The position numbers and the translations under genes were made by a program. The notes beneath the pieces are model-generated. The model did not search any database and was not told where the DNA came from. It saw nothing but the letters and a program-made list of their open reading frames with translations. DNA of 52,207 bases from Candidatus Enterovibrio escicola. Its GTDB lineage: Bacteria; Pseudomonadota; Gammaproteobacteria; Enterobacterales; Vibrionaceae. Shown here one piece after another: positions 29,037-39,379 of the stretch. The stretch is taken from NCBI RefSeq assembly GCF_002464935.1, contig NZ_NBYY01000020.1, forward strand, positions 1-52,207, written 5' to 3'. Within the stretch, counting starts at the first letter, position 1, and each line of letters opens with the position of its first letter.

Positions 29037-29969
29037 TTAATCTTTATAGGTAGAAAACTCATCAGCCACACTCACCAGATCTTGGTACGTCATAGTAAAC
29101 ACGCCATTACCCTCCTTTTCGAACTCCAACCATGTCAACGGCAGTTTTGGATATTGTTTTTTTACATGAACCATGGAATTACCAACTTCGCAGATAAGTA
29201 CACCCTGTTCAGTTAGATAATCCGAGGCATTCGCAATTATGCGGCGCATCAATTTCAGACCATCACTGCCTGCCGCAAAGCCTAATCTTGGTTCATTCCG
29301 CAACTCTTCTGGTAATGTGCTCATGTTTTCTTCATCCACATATGGTGGATTAGAAACAATCAAGTCATATTTACCTTCTGGAAGGTTGCGAAACAAATCT
29401 GAACGTAATGAGCATACTTTATGTGCCAAACCATGATCTTGGATATTGATTTCCGCCACTTCTAACGCTTGCGCAGATATGTCCACCAAAGCCACTTCTG
29501 CGTTGGGGAATATAAAGGCACACGCGATGCCGATACAACCGCTACCCGTACATAGATCCATAATACGATTCGGCTCAACAGTAAGCAGCGGTTCGAAACG
29601 ATTTTTGATCAATTCACTGATGGGTGAACGTGGCACAAGTACACGCTCATCTACGAAAAATTCCAGACCATAAAAGTACGCTTTATTCGTCAGGTAAGCC
29701 ACCGGAGTACGCTCATGTATGCGACGAATGACACGATCAACGATGCGGAGACGCTCACTTGTTGTCAGGCGGGAGTTGCAGAGTTCAGTTGTCGCATCAA
29801 TAGGAAGATAAAGGGTTGGTAATACCAATTGTATCGCTTCATCCCAAGAATTATCCGTTCCGTGACCGTAAAACAACTCCGCAGCATTGAAACGACTTAC
29901 CGTCCAACGTAGCATATCTTGCAGCGTACGCAGTTCATTGACAACTTCATCAACAATAATCTTATCCAA
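29037..29969 (-). CDS. prmB: Ribosomal protein uL3 glutamine methyltransferase
   Basis: PrmB methylates a glutamine of ribosomal protein L3. The 310-residue product aligns with E. coli PrmB from MDKI-VDE to the C-terminal YKD. The start codon is TTG, behind a G-rich GGGGG site. The SAM motif is [16 protein letters not shown] near residue 140 and the catalytic NPPY is [12 protein letters not shown] near residue 210. [15 protein letters not shown] and RVLVPRSPI are HemK/PrmB family blocks. It is divergent from smrB with about 180 bp between them, the arrangement seen in E. coli. Confidence 0.95.
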   Translation of the reverse strand: MDKIIVDEVVNELRTLQDMLRWTVSRFNAAELFYGHGTDNSWDEAIQLVLPTLYLPIDATTELCNSRLTTSERLRIVDRVIRRIHERTPVAYLTNKAYFYGLEFFVDERVLVPRSPISELIKNRFEPLLTVEPNRIMDLCTGSGCIGIACAFIFPNAEVALVDISAQALEVAEINIQDHGLAHKVCSLRSDLFRNLPEGKYDLIVSNPPYVDEENMSTLPEELRNEPRLGFAAGSDGLKLMRRIIANASDYLTEQGVLICEVGNSMVHVKKQYPKLPLTWLEFEKEGNGVFTMTYQDLVSVADEFSTYKD

Positions 29970-30152
29970 ATGGCCCCCATTACCCTAGGTCGCCCTCACC
30001 TATTGTCATATCATCCTCGTAAACAGCCTTCATAGGCTACGAAACATTGGAGAAATATCCTTACACAACCACACGGAACGCCGAATTTTGACTATATAAA
30101 GACATTGACCATTTTTCGAGTACAATGCAACAACAATATTTGGAATTGATTT

Positions 30153-30683
30153 ATGAATAAGAAAACCCCGACCACGGACGATAATTTTTCGGTGTTCCAC
30201 GAGGCAGTGAAAGATGTGAGAAAACTACAGCAGGATACCATCAATCCGCCAAAACGCAAAACAACTGCACAATCTAAAAAAAAGCTTTGTGATTCATCTT
30301 CAAGTGACCAGACGTTTTATTTTTCTGACGAGTTTGAACCACTACTAAAAAAAAATGTTCCCACTCAATATACACGTATTGACATCCCAAAATATGAAGT
30401 AAAACGACTACGACGCGGTCTTTACATCCCTGACATATTTCTTGACCTCCATGGTCTAAGTCAAATTGAAGCAAAATGCGAACTCAGCAGACTCATCACC
30501 GAATGCATCAAAGAAAAAATTAGCTGCGCTTGCGTCATGCACGGTATTGGTAAATATATTTTAAAGCAAAAAACACCGCTGTGGCTTGCTCAGCACCCTG
30601 ATGTATTAGCGTTTCACCAAGCACCCTTAGAATTTGGTGGTGCTGGTGCACTTCTGGTACTAATAGAAATACTGGACAATTAA
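30153..30683 (+). CDS. smrB: SmrB ribosome-rescue endonuclease
   Basis: SmrB cleaves mRNA between collided ribosomes so that tmRNA can rescue them. The 176-residue product is close to E. coli SmrB (183). It has a basic N-terminal tail, a middle hook region (YFSDEFEPLL, KYEVKRLRRG) and the C-terminal Smr domain with FLDLHGLSQIEAKCEL (DxH motif) and ACVMHGIGKYILKQKTPLWLAQHP (GxG loop). The end is slightly shortened, stopping at LLVLIEILDN just before an IS982 element at 30713. That element sits 30 bp past the stop and has not disrupted the gene. Confidence 0.94.
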   Translation: MNKKTPTTDDNFSVFHEAVKDVRKLQQDTINPPKRKTTAQSKKKLCDSSSSDQTFYFSDEFEPLLKKNVPTQYTRIDIPKYEVKRLRRGLYIPDIFLDLHGLSQIEAKCELSRLITECIKEKISCACVMHGIGKYILKQKTPLWLAQHPDVLAFHQAPLEFGGAGALLVLIEILDN

Positions 30684-30712
30684 TTTCGATAACTAAGAGG
30701 TACTTATTACTT

Positions 30713-31641
30713 AACCTGAGGTGCGCATAATAAATGAACTAAATGCTCAAGTCGCGATCTGAGCGTTTAAAAAACGATTACCTACATAAGGACTAAAGCA
30801 TGGATAACTTAGATGTTATTTTCGTCGATGTCGACAACTTCTACCAGACTTTCCTCCCAGCATGGGAAAAACACCTAATTTCTTCCGGTGTCAAAGAAAT
30901 AAGCCTTTTCGCTTTTCCGTTAGCGAAGTGATGACGATAGTGATAGCTTTCCATCAGTTGGGATATCGAGACTTCAAAACCTATTACACCCACTTTGTTT
31001 GCCGCTACCTCACCAATGAATTTCCTGAATGAGTTAGTTACACGAGGATACTCAAGCTCATGCAAAATATTCTGGTTTCGCTTTGCTCTTACCTCACTCA
31101 CCGTCAGGCAAAGCCGACAGAAATTACCTTCGTTGATTCGTCCAAGTTATAGGTTTATCATAACCTACGCATTCTCAGACATCAGGTTTTTAAAGTACCG
31201 AAAAGCAATAAAAAGGAATGATGGGCTGTTTCTACGACTTAAAATTATACCTCATGATCAATGATCAAGGTGGTATTATCTCAGTCAAAGTGACCAATGC
31301 TAACATGGATGATAAAAGCCTGTGTCGGAAATGGTTGAAGAGATTTGATGGTGTTTATACGAAGATAAAGGTTATATCTCTGACCCATTGAAACGGGAAC
31401 TTGCAGACAGGGGAGTGACACGTAGAACTGGTGTAAAATAGAATTTGAAACCAAAAGTGATGAAACGTTGGAACCGCCTGATACTCCGGAAACGATTTAT
31501 TATTGAGACCGTTTTTGACTAACTAAAAAACATATCCCTAATCTAGCATTCTCAGCACCGTAGCTGTATCAGTTTTACTGTCAACTTGCTGGCGGGGCTC
31601 ATCGCGTATTCATTTCAACCAAAAAAGGCAAGCATCAAGAT
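30713..31641 (+). mobile_element. IS982-family element D, right end lost
   Basis: It begins AACCTGAGGTGCGCATAATAAATG. Blocks equivalent to MDNLDVIFVDVDNFYQTFLP, MTIVIAFHQLGYRDFKTYY, THRQAKPTEITFVDSSKL, KLYLMINDQGGIISVKVT and the CLYEDKGYISDPLKREL region follow in shifting frames. The C-terminus stops at FQPKKASIK near 31641, where an IS1 relic begins, so the terminal repeat is missing. Confidence 0.8.
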
Positions 31642-31644
31642 TTT

Positions 31645-32000
31645 TGTTATGTACGAAAGACTATTGTTCACCTACTTGGCAGATAAGCACCACTTCCTGT
31701 ACATCAAGAGGGAATGTGGTGACACATCAGGGTAGTGGGGTGTAAGTTTTTAGAGTCCAGACAAATGCCTTAATGCTGATGTGTAACATTCGAGAAAAGT
31801 CGCAGATACCCTCATTATTCATGCAAGTTCAATAATTTGTTCTTTTATTCCCTCCTGACAAGCCGTATGTGTATATTCAAGTTGGAAGATTCAGTAACAT
31901 GACGGGCAACGATAGCGTTGGTGACGACCTTGGTCGATAACATACTCTTTAACCGTTTTTGTATGCTGGCAAAAACGATATTTAACGTCAACTATAGTAT
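31645..32000 (-). pseudogene. IS1-family transposase (InsA/InsAB) relic
   Basis: The minus strand from 32000 reads VDVKYRFCQHTKTVK, then GRHQRYRCPSCY and FQLEYTHTACQEGIKEQII. This is the zinc-finger and early helix-turn-helix part of IS1 InsA (CxxC, HQRYRC--C). Farther on it reads VTTFPLDVQEVVLICQV and SFVHNKN, matching the start of the InsB part (TLPLD---V-L-CE-DE-WSFVGNK). Stops interrupt it and the catalytic DDE core is gone. Confidence 0.75.
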
Positions 32001-32238
32001 ATGGTGATCACCATGCAGAAACAGACATTTTTCACAAAGTAAAATCTATGGAATATATGACCTCAAATAACATAAATCTATTCTTTAGTCTTTATGACAG
32101 AAATATTATTTCTTTTAACTATGCTATGCAGTTACCTTCTTAAGTATACATGCTGAGTAAGCACTAAGAATGTATGTATCATCCCCACGATCTCTTAAAC
32201 TTGAGGTATTACAGATAACTTGCATTATCTCTAAATCC

Positions 32239-32284
32239 CCACTATCTTGTTATCTTATTTAGATAAAGACACCATATGTAGTGT
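32239..32284 (+). promoter_or_regulatory. Probable NrdR box pair upstream of nrdA
   Basis: ACACCATATGTAGTGT at 32269-32284 is a near-palindrome that fits the NrdR box consensus ACACWATATATWGTGT well. A weaker candidate, CCACTATCTTGTTATC, begins 30 bases upstream at 32239, close to three helical turns, the usual NrdR spacing. NrdR represses ribonucleotide reductase operons when (d)ATP is plentiful. The boxes lie about 100 bp before the nrdA ATG. Confidence 0.6.
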
Positions 32285-32387
32285 TTTATACCTAATTCGT
32301 TAGTTTTACATTGATCAAAATCCCCTTAAGAACAATGAAACTTTCAATAAGACGTCTTCAAGCATATATACACTAGGAACAATACAA

Positions 32388-34667
32388 ATGAACCAACCAA
32401 TTACTGTTCAAAAACGTAGTGGTGTTAAGGAAAATATTGATCTGGATAAAATACATCGTGTGATTACTTGGGCTGCGGAAGGCCTCAATAATGTATCAGT
32501 TTCACAACTTGAACTCTGTTCACATATTCAATTTTATGACGGTATAAAAACGGAGGATATTCATGAAACCATTATCAAAGCAGCCGCTGACTTGATTTCA
32601 GAACAGACGCCTGACTATCAATATCTTGCTGCACGTCTTGCTATTTTTCACTTACGCAAAAAAGCTTATGGTCAATTTAACCCACCAAAGCTTGTAGACC
32701 ACGTCCGTAACATGATCGATAAAGGAAAATATGATAAGCATCTGGCTGAAGATTACACTGAAGAAGAATTCAATATCCTTGACGGCTACATTGATCACTG
32801 GCGTGATATGAACTTTTCTTATGCTGCCGTGAAGCAACTGGAAGGGAAATATCTAGTACAAAACCGAGTTACTGGTGAAATCTATGAGAGCGCTCAGTTC
32901 TTATACATAATGGTTGCTGCATGTTTGTTTTCCAATTACTCTAAAAAAACCCGTATAAATTACATTCGTCGTTTCTACGATGCCGTCTCTATGTTTAGAA
33001 TTTCGCTCCCAACACCAATTATGTCTGCCGTACGCACCCCGACTCGTCAATTTAGCTCATGTGTGCTTATTGAGTGTGATGACAGTTTAGACTCCATCAA
33101 TGCAACTGCCAGTGCAATCGTTCGCTACGTCAGCCAACGTGCCGGCATTGGCATCAATGCTGGACGTATTCGTGCGTTGGGGAGTCCAATTCGGGGTGGT
33201 GAAGCGTTTCATACAGGTTGTATCCCCTTTTATAAGCATTTCCAAACTGCCGTAAAATGTTGCTCACAAGGAGGTGTGCGAGGAGGGGCGGCCACGCTAT
33301 TTTATCCTATCTGGCACCGTGAAGTTCAAAACTTACTTGTGTTGAAAAACAACCGTGGTGTTGAAGAGAACCGTGTTCGACATATGGATTATGGCATACA
33401 AATTAACAAATTGATGTACACTCGATTGATAAAAGGAAAGAATGTATCGCTCTTTTCACCATCTGACGTTCCTAAGCTTTATGACGCATTTTTTCAAAAC
33501 CAAGAAGAGTTCGAACGTCTCTACGTTCAGTACGAACAAGACAGTGCTATCCAACGTGAGACTGTAAAGGCCCTTGAGTTATTTTCCTTGATTATGCAAG
33601 AACGTGCTTCTACTGGCCGTATTTATATTCAGCACGTTGACCACTGCAATACACATAGCCCATTTGATCCAAAGGTAGCACCGATTCGTCAATCAAACCT
33701 TTGTCTTGAAATTGTATTGCCTACTAAGCCGTTGACCAACGTTGAAGACGACCACGGTGAGATAGCCTTGTGCACATTGTCTGCATTCAACTTGGGTGCA
33801 CTGAACAATTTGGATGAACTAGAAGAATTGGCAGACCTAACTATCCGTGCATTGGATTCCCTTTTAGATTATCAAGACTATCCTTTGCCTGCAGCGCGTA
33901 AAGCAACCATGAACCGTCGTACACTAGGTATTGGTGTGATTAACTTCTCCTACTATCTCGCTAAAAATGGTGTTCGCTATTCAGATGGCAGTGCGAATAG
34001 CCTAACTCACCGCACCTTCGAGGCGATGCAATACTACTTACTGAAAGCATCTGTCGGACTGGCAAAAGAAATAGGTCCATGCCCGTTGTTCAATGAAACT
34101 ACCTATTCGCAAGGTATTTTACCAATTGATAGCTATAAAAGTGATCTTGACGACATTTGTGATGAACCTCTTCACTATGATTGGGAGACACTTCGTAAGG
34201 AAATTGTTGAGCACGGATTACGCAACTCCACACTGTCCGCACTCATGCCATCAGAAACATCATCACAAATATCTAATGCGACTAATGGTATCGAACCACC
34301 TCGTGGTTATGTCTCAATAAAAGCCTCTAAAGATGGTATCTTGAAACAAGTTGTACCTGAATACGACAAATATAAAGACAATTACGAGTTATTGTGGAGT
34401 ATTCCTTCAAACGACGGCTATCTTCAATTAGTTGGAATTATGCAGAAGTTTATCGACCAAGCAATTTCTGCCAACACTAATTACGACCCAAGTAAGCAAT
34501 TAGGTGGCAGAGTGCCGATGAAACTCCTTCTCAAGGATCTGCTTACTGCTTATAAACTTGGTGTGAAAACATTATATTATCACAACACACGTGACGGTGC
34601 TGATGATATGCAAAAGGATCTTGCCACGAAGGATGATGACTGCGCTGGTGGCGCTTGTAAAATCTAA
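32388..34667 (+). CDS. nrdA: Ribonucleotide reductase class Ia, alpha subunit
   Basis: NrdA with NrdB makes dNDPs from NDPs aerobically. The 759-residue product is close to E. coli NrdA (761). The N-terminal ATP-cone (KRSGVKENIDLDKIHRVITWA) carries the allosteric activity site. The active-site cysteines are in FSSCVLIECDD, QSNLCLEIVL (thiyl Cys) and EIALCTLSAFNLG. The radical-transfer tyrosines are in KTLYYHNTRDGADD. The C-terminal tail DDDCAGGACKI carries the redox-shuttle Cys pair. The start is ATG after a weak site (GGAACAATACAA). It leads the nrdA-nrdB-yfaE operon and has NrdR-like boxes upstream. Confidence 0.98.
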   Translation: MNQPITVQKRSGVKENIDLDKIHRVITWAAEGLNNVSVSQLELCSHIQFYDGIKTEDIHETIIKAAADLISEQTPDYQYLAARLAIFHLRKKAYGQFNPPKLVDHVRNMIDKGKYDKHLAEDYTEEEFNILDGYIDHWRDMNFSYAAVKQLEGKYLVQNRVTGEIYESAQFLYIMVAACLFSNYSKKTRINYIRRFYDAVSMFRISLPTPIMSAVRTPTRQFSSCVLIECDDSLDSINATASAIVRYVSQRAGIGINAGRIRALGSPIRGGEAFHTGCIPFYKHFQTAVKCCSQGGVRGGAATLFYPIWHREVQNLLVLKNNRGVEENRVRHMDYGIQINKLMYTRLIKGKNVSLFSPSDVPKLYDAFFQNQEEFERLYVQYEQDSAIQRETVKALELFSLIMQERASTGRIYIQHVDHCNTHSPFDPKVAPIRQSNLCLEIVLPTKPLTNVEDDHGEIALCTLSAFNLGALNNLDELEELADLTIRALDSLLDYQDYPLPAARKATMNRRTLGIGVINFSYYLAKNGVRYSDGSANSLTHRTFEAMQYYLLKASVGLAKEIGPCPLFNETTYSQGILPIDSYKSDLDDICDEPLHYDWETLRKEIVEHGLRNSTLSALMPSETSSQISNATNGIEPPRGYVSIKASKDGILKQVVPEYDKYKDNYELLWSIPSNDGYLQLVGIMQKFIDQAISANTNYDPSKQLGGRVPMKLLLKDLLTAYKLGVKTLYYHNTRDGADDMQKDLATKDDDCAGGACKI

Positions 34668-34679
34668 GGGTGAGTTTGA

Positions 34680-34699
34680 AAGGGAGCTTTTCGCTCCTT
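34680..34699 (+). terminator. Small hairpin between nrdA and nrdB
   Basis: The sequence around 34682-34698 forms GGAGC-TTTTC-GCTCC, flanked by A and T residues. It may attenuate or process the nrdAB transcript. A five-pair stem is weak, so this is tentative. Confidence 0.35.
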
Positions 34700-34733
34700 C
34701 TATGAAGCTTAATTAGAAACGGTATATACGGTA

Positions 34734-35867
34734 ATGGATTACAGCATTTTTCCGAAAAAAAATAACAACGCACTCGAAGAACCAATGTTCTTTGGCCAAC
34801 CAGTTAACATAGCTCGCTACGATCAGCAGAAATACGAGATTTTCGAAAAGCTAATAGAAAAGCAACTTTCCTTCTTTTGGCGTCCAGAAGAGGTGGACTT
34901 ATCAGGAGATTCTATTGACTATAACAGATTACCAGAACATGAAAAGCACATTTTTATCAGTAACTTAAAGTATCAAACCTTGTTGGACTCGATCCAAGGG
35001 CGTAGTCCGAACATTGCACTACTACCCTTAGTATCTATCCCTGAGCTAGAAACGTGGATTGAAACGTGGTCGTTTTCTGAGACCATTCATTCACGATCAT
35101 ACACCCACATCATCCGTAACATTGTGAACAACCCTGCTATCGTTTTTGACGACATAATGGTAAATGAGCATATAATAAAACGTGCGAACGACATTGCACA
35201 GTACTATGACACACTAATCCAAGCTACCAATGATTATCATCGGTTGGGTGAAGGTATACACACAGTGAACGGTGAAACTGTGGTGGTATCATTGCGAAAG
35301 CTGAAAAAAAAACTTTACGTATGCTTAATGTCAATAAATGCACTAGAAGCAATCCGCTTTTACGTCAGCTTTGCTTGTTCGTTTGCATTCGCAGAACGAG
35401 AGTTGATGGAAGGTAATGCTAAAATCATCAAGCTTATCGCCCGTGACGAAGCCCTTCACCTCACAAGTACACAGCACATGTTGAACATTTTGCGTAGTGG
35501 AGACGACGATCCGGAAATGGCAGACATTGCCAAAGAATGTGAACAGAAATGTTTTGACCTTTTCACAGTCGCTGCGGAGCAGGAAAAAGAATGGGCTGGA
35601 TACTTATTCAAAGATGGTTCAATGATCGGTCTAAATAAAGATATACTGTGTCAGTATGTGCAATACATAACTAATTTGCGTATGTCTGCAGTTGGTTTAA
35701 AACTGGCTTACAAGGATGCATCTCAAAACCCTATTCCATGGATCAATGCTTGGCTTTCTTCGGACAACGTCCAAGTAGCACCGCAAGAAACAGAAATTAG
35801 CTCGTATCTGGTTGGTCAAATCGACAATGACGTCAACATTGACGATCTGGGTGATTTTAAACTATGA
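34734..35867 (+). CDS. nrdB: Ribonucleotide reductase class Ia, beta subunit
   Basis: NrdB carries the diferric-tyrosyl radical cofactor. At 377 residues it matches E. coli NrdB (376). The iron ligands and radical residue are all visible: Asp85 (TLLDSIQG), Glu116, His119 and Tyr123 ([15 protein letters not shown]), and the later [19 protein letters not shown] helix with Glu and His. The C-terminal [15 protein letters not shown] is the peptide that docks to NrdA. The gene lies 66 bp after nrdA, and its stop overlaps the yfaE start. Confidence 0.98.
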   Translation: MDYSIFPKKNNNALEEPMFFGQPVNIARYDQQKYEIFEKLIEKQLSFFWRPEEVDLSGDSIDYNRLPEHEKHIFISNLKYQTLLDSIQGRSPNIALLPLVSIPELETWIETWSFSETIHSRSYTHIIRNIVNNPAIVFDDIMVNEHIIKRANDIAQYYDTLIQATNDYHRLGEGIHTVNGETVVVSLRKLKKKLYVCLMSINALEAIRFYVSFACSFAFAERELMEGNAKIIKLIARDEALHLTSTQHMLNILRSGDDDPEMADIAKECEQKCFDLFTVAAEQEKEWAGYLFKDGSMIGLNKDILCQYVQYITNLRMSAVGLKLAYKDASQNPIPWINAWLSSDNVQVAPQETEISSYLVGQIDNDVNIDDLGDFKL

Positions 35868-36130
35868 GCCAAATCCATATTACAGTGAATACAAAAAGGC
35901 TGGTGGGAAATACCCACCAGACTATACTTGATCAGCTCGAGATTGCTAACTTACAACCAGAATTCCAATGTCGCAATGGCGTTTGTGGTGCATGCCGATG
36001 TAAACTTAACAAAGGTTCCGTGTCACAAAAAAACACTGTGGCGTACGTTGCCACAGGCGAGATCCTTTCTTGTTGCTCGACTCCAAATGAAAACGTCACA
36101 TTAAAATTTAATTATCAACTCTCCCCCTGA
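35864..36130 (+). CDS. yfaE: [2Fe-2S] ferredoxin for NrdB cofactor maintenance
   Basis: YfaE delivers electrons that regenerate the NrdB diferric-tyrosyl radical. The 88-residue product (84 in E. coli) has the plant-type ferredoxin pattern Cys36-x4-Cys41-x2-Cys44, with the last ligand at Cys69 or Cys70 ([12 protein letters not shown] ... LSCCS). The ATG overlaps the nrdB stop by four bases (ATGA), so translation is probably coupled. The operon order equals that of E. coli and Vibrio. Confidence 0.95.
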   Translation: MSQIHITVNTKRLVGNTHQTILDQLEIANLQPEFQCRNGVCGACRCKLNKGSVSQKNTVAYVATGEILSCCSTPNENVTLKFNYQLSP

Positions 36131-36365
36131 ATGCGGATAATAACTTTGATACTTAGGGTCTAAAGTGGAAAAAACTAATTAGCAAAAGTAGTACGTTCTT
36201 CTTCTCCAAGTAAACAAGCGTTACTACCCTGAATTATCAGGAGTTGACCATAGGTCGAATAGCGCGCTCCGTCAGGTAAAATGCACAATATAACGGAGAG
36301 TCAGCCAGACTAAAGTACACTTTCCGCATCCTCTCTTGGTTTGGAGAGGTGTATGACTCATAAAC

Positions 36366-37323
36366 AACCTCAGATCTGCATAAGTGCTTTTAGTAAGCCG
36401 AGTTATCTTAATGCTCGGCTTCTTTGATTAAAATTAATACTCGATGAGCCCCGCCAACAAGTTAACCATAAATATGGTACAACAGCGGTGCTGAGAATGC
36501 TGGATTTGGGATATAGGTTTTAGTTGGTTAAAAATGGTTTCAATAATAAATCGTTTCCGGAGTATCAGGAAGTTCCAAAGTTTCATCACTTTGGGTTTCA
36601 TGTTTTTTTACACCCGTTATGAGTGTCACTCTCTTGTCTGCAAGTTCCCGCTACAATGGACCAGAGATATAAACTTGATCTCCGTATAAATACCCCCACA
36701 GTTCGTCAACCATTTCTGATACAGGCTTTCTATCATCCACGTTAGCCGTCGTCACTCTGACTGAGATAATATTACCTTAGTCATTGATAATAAGGTGTAA
36801 TTTGAAGCCGTAGAACCACTCCATTGTTCCTTTTCCTCACTTCGCGGTATCTTTAAAATCTGATGTCTGAAAATGCATCAGTTATGACAAACCGGTAGCT
36901 TGGACTAATCAACGAAGGCCTTGCCTGACAGTGAGTGAGGTAAGAGCATAGCGGAACCAAAACACCTTGCATAAGATTGAGCATTCGTGTGTAGCTGACT
37001 AATTCAGGAAATTCGTTGGTGAGGTAGCAGCAAACAAAGTGGATGTAATAGGTTGTAAAGTCTCGATACCCCGATTGATGTAAAACTATCACTATCTTCA
37101 TCACTTCGCTAATTAAGAGGCAAAAGGCTTGTTTCTTTGTTTGACACTGGAAGAAATGAGTTGTTTTTTCCATGTAGGGAGAAAAATCTAGCAGAAGGCG
37201 TTGATATCGACGTAAACAGCGTCTAAGTTCTTCACGCCAAGTCCTTATGCATTTAATAGTTTTTTTCAAACGATCAGATCGAGACTCAGGCATTTAGTTC
37301 ATTTATTATGCGCAGTTCAGGTT
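36366..37323 (-). mobile_element. IS982-family element E, transposase broken
   Basis: The right end is AACCTCAGATCTGCATAAG at 36366 and the left end CGCAGTTCAGGTT ends at 37323. Minus-strand coding shows TSLFQCQTKKQAF-like N-terminal remains, VMKIVIVLHQSGYRDFTTYY, SYTRMLNLMQGVLVPLCSYL and a middle FKLHLIINDQG region in another frame. There is a small deletion around THRQARP. It sits between yfaE and mobA. Confidence 0.85.
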
Positions 37324-37388
37324 AGGTTATTTTTAGTGAAGTGATTATAACGCTTCACCATTCTGTTCAGAAAACACTCATTAAAGCA

Positions 37389-37997
37389 TTAAAAATCAAT
37401 ACGTCCTCTTTGAAGGCAGGCCTCACCATATTTCTTTATCTCATCAGGGGTGTTTAAATTAATAAAGGCATCATAATTTGAGCTGAAATCAACAAATTTA
37501 GTATCGCATAAGTCATACATCAATATGATTTTACGATTACCGTTTTCGAGAAAGGCTTCAAGCCTTTGAAGTAGGTTGCGCTTCATCATGGTTATGACGG
37601 GTTGAACTGATTGACCATCATGAGCGACAACAATTTCAGTACTTTCTCCAATAGACTGATACATTTTTTTAAGCATCTTATGTGGCAGATTAAGGCAATC
37701 ACAGGGTACGAACCCCAACCATTCAGTGTCGCAATATGACATGGCAGCGTGTATTCCTCCAAGAGGCCCCAAGAAACCTTTTAACACATCTCCAAATACA
37801 GGACCGTATTTTTCATACGTGGAGTGATTCCGGTTAGCGTTAATGGCAATTGTCGCATCTTGAGCTGTCAGACGCTCATAAACATATTCAACGAACGGTT
37901 TACCGTCAAAGGTCATGAGTCCTTTATCTCGACCTCCCATGCGACGGCCTTGTCCGCCAGCGAGGATAACCCACGTGGTTTCAGGATGAAAAAGCAT
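37389..37997 (-). CDS. mobA: Molybdenum cofactor guanylyltransferase
   Basis: MobA joins GMP to molybdopterin, making the bis-MGD cofactor of DMSO/TMAO and nitrate reductases. The 202-residue product is a little longer than E. coli MobA (194). The nucleotide-binding loop is WVILAGGQGRRMGGRDKGLM at residues 9-28. FLGPLGGIHAAM and LGFVPCDCLNLP (metal-binding D region) follow, then KRNLLQRLEAFLENGNRKI. The frame is intact from ATG at 37997. It stands alone with IS982 relics on both sides; no mobB or molybdoenzyme gene is in view. Confidence 0.93.
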   Translation of the reverse strand: MLFHPETTWVILAGGQGRRMGGRDKGLMTFDGKPFVEYVYERLTAQDATIAINANRNHSTYEKYGPVFGDVLKGFLGPLGGIHAAMSYCDTEWLGFVPCDCLNLPHKMLKKMYQSIGESTEIVVAHDGQSVQPVITMMKRNLLQRLEAFLENGNRKIILMYDLCDTKFVDFSSNYDAFINLNTPDEIKKYGEACLQRGRIDF

Positions 37998-38107
37998 GCT
38001 TGTAGCATATCATTAATATTAGATTTTAGTTTAGGTTTGTGGATTAAATACTGATTTTTAATCCACCATTATTGATTGCTGAAGATTCTTCGCTTATCGG
38101 TTTAATT

Positions 38108-39083
38108 AACCTCAGATCTACTTAAGCGCTTGCTTATCAAACCTTGTCTTCTTGATGCTCGTCTTTTTTAGTTGAAATGAATACGCGATAAACCCCAACA
38201 GCAAGTTGACCACAAAGATGATATAATTACGGTACCGAGAATGCTCGATTTGGGATATATATCTTAGTTAGTCAAAAACGGTTAAATAATAAATCATTTT
38301 CGGAGTATTAGGTGGTTCCAAAGTTTAATCACTTTAGATTTCATGTTTTTTACACCCGTTATCAGTGTCACTCCCTTGTCTGCAAGTTCTCGCTCTAATG
38401 GATCATAAAAATAACCTTTGTCTCCGTATAAACACCCCCAAATCTCGTCAGACATTGCCGACACAGGATTTTTATCCTGCACGTTAACCATCGTTACTTT
38501 AACTGAGATAATGCCACCTTGGTCATTGATAATGAGGTGTAATTTAAAACCGTAGAACCACCCCATCGTTCCTTTCCCTCGCTTCGCGGTACCTTTAAAA
38601 ACCTAATGTCTGAGAATGCGTAGGTTATGATAAACCTATAACTTGGACGAATCAACGAAGGCAATTTCTGTCGTCCTTGCCTGACGGTGAGTGAGGTATA
38701 AACAAAGCGGAACCAGAATACCTTGCATGAGCTTGAGTATCCTCATGTAACTAACTCTTTCAGGCAATTCGTTAGTGAGGTAGCGGCAAGCAAAGTGGGT
38801 GTAATAGGTTTTAAAGTCTCGATACCCCAATTGATGGAAAGCTATCACTATCATCATCACTTCGCTAACAAGAGAGGCAAAAAGACTTGTTTCTTTATTT
38901 GATACCGGAAGAAATTAGTTATTTTTTCCATACAAGAAGGAAAGTCTGGAAGAAGTCGGCGACATCGACGAAAACAGCGTCTAAATTATTCCTGCCCAAG
39001 TCCTTGTGCAGTCAATAGTTTATTTCAAACGATCAGGTAGCGACTTGGGCATTTAGTTCATTTCTTAGTACGCAGCTTGGGTT
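38108..39083 (-). mobile_element. IS982-family element F, transposase broken
   Basis: The right end is AACCTCAGATCTACTTAAG at 38108 and the left end CGCAGCTTGGGTT ends at 39083. The middle of the gene is unusually well preserved: 38294-38566 encodes MGWFYGFKLHLIINDQGG, ISVKVTMVNV, EIWGCLYGDKGYF and ELADKGVTLITGVK (catalytic Asp regions). The upstream part (SYMRILKLMQGILVPLCLYL at 38636-38860) is in another frame and the N-terminus has stops. Confidence 0.85.
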
Positions 39084-39107
39084 AATTATTTAGCTATAAC
39101 ACAAAAG

Positions 39108-39254
39108 AAAAGGTGAGGAAGCTTTGGGATCGTCTTGTATTGAGAAAATTATTTATCATCGAGATAGTCATTGCTCATATGTTCCAATCAAAGAAATCTA
39201 GCCTTAAAATTATACAGCTTGAAAGAGCCGTGCTTATACAGATCTATAGTTAAG
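39108..39254 (+). mobile_element. Short IS982 3' derivative with internal deletion
   Basis: The plus strand reads KLWDRLVLRKLFIIEIVIA, then HMFQSKKSSLKI and QLERAVLIQI. This is the IS982 C-terminus (KLWDRLMLRKRFIIE...FQPKKPSIKM-RFDKQALMQI) with the segment between removed. It ends in a diverged right end (CTTATACAGATCTATAGTT). It begins about 25 bp after element F, in opposite orientation. Confidence 0.65.
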
Positions 39255-39379
39255 TGATTTGTATTAGAGGTATAAAGATATTTTGAGTGGGAAATCACGA
39301 AAAATCCTCCTTATTCAGCTATCTTCGAAGTATTCGGGAGTACCTGAAGACATAGATCCAAGATGTATGAGGAAAAAAC

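Noticed and set aside
30841-31101. 86-codon minus-strand frame
   Set aside because: It is antisense to IS982 element D; the plus strand shows the true transposase blocks.
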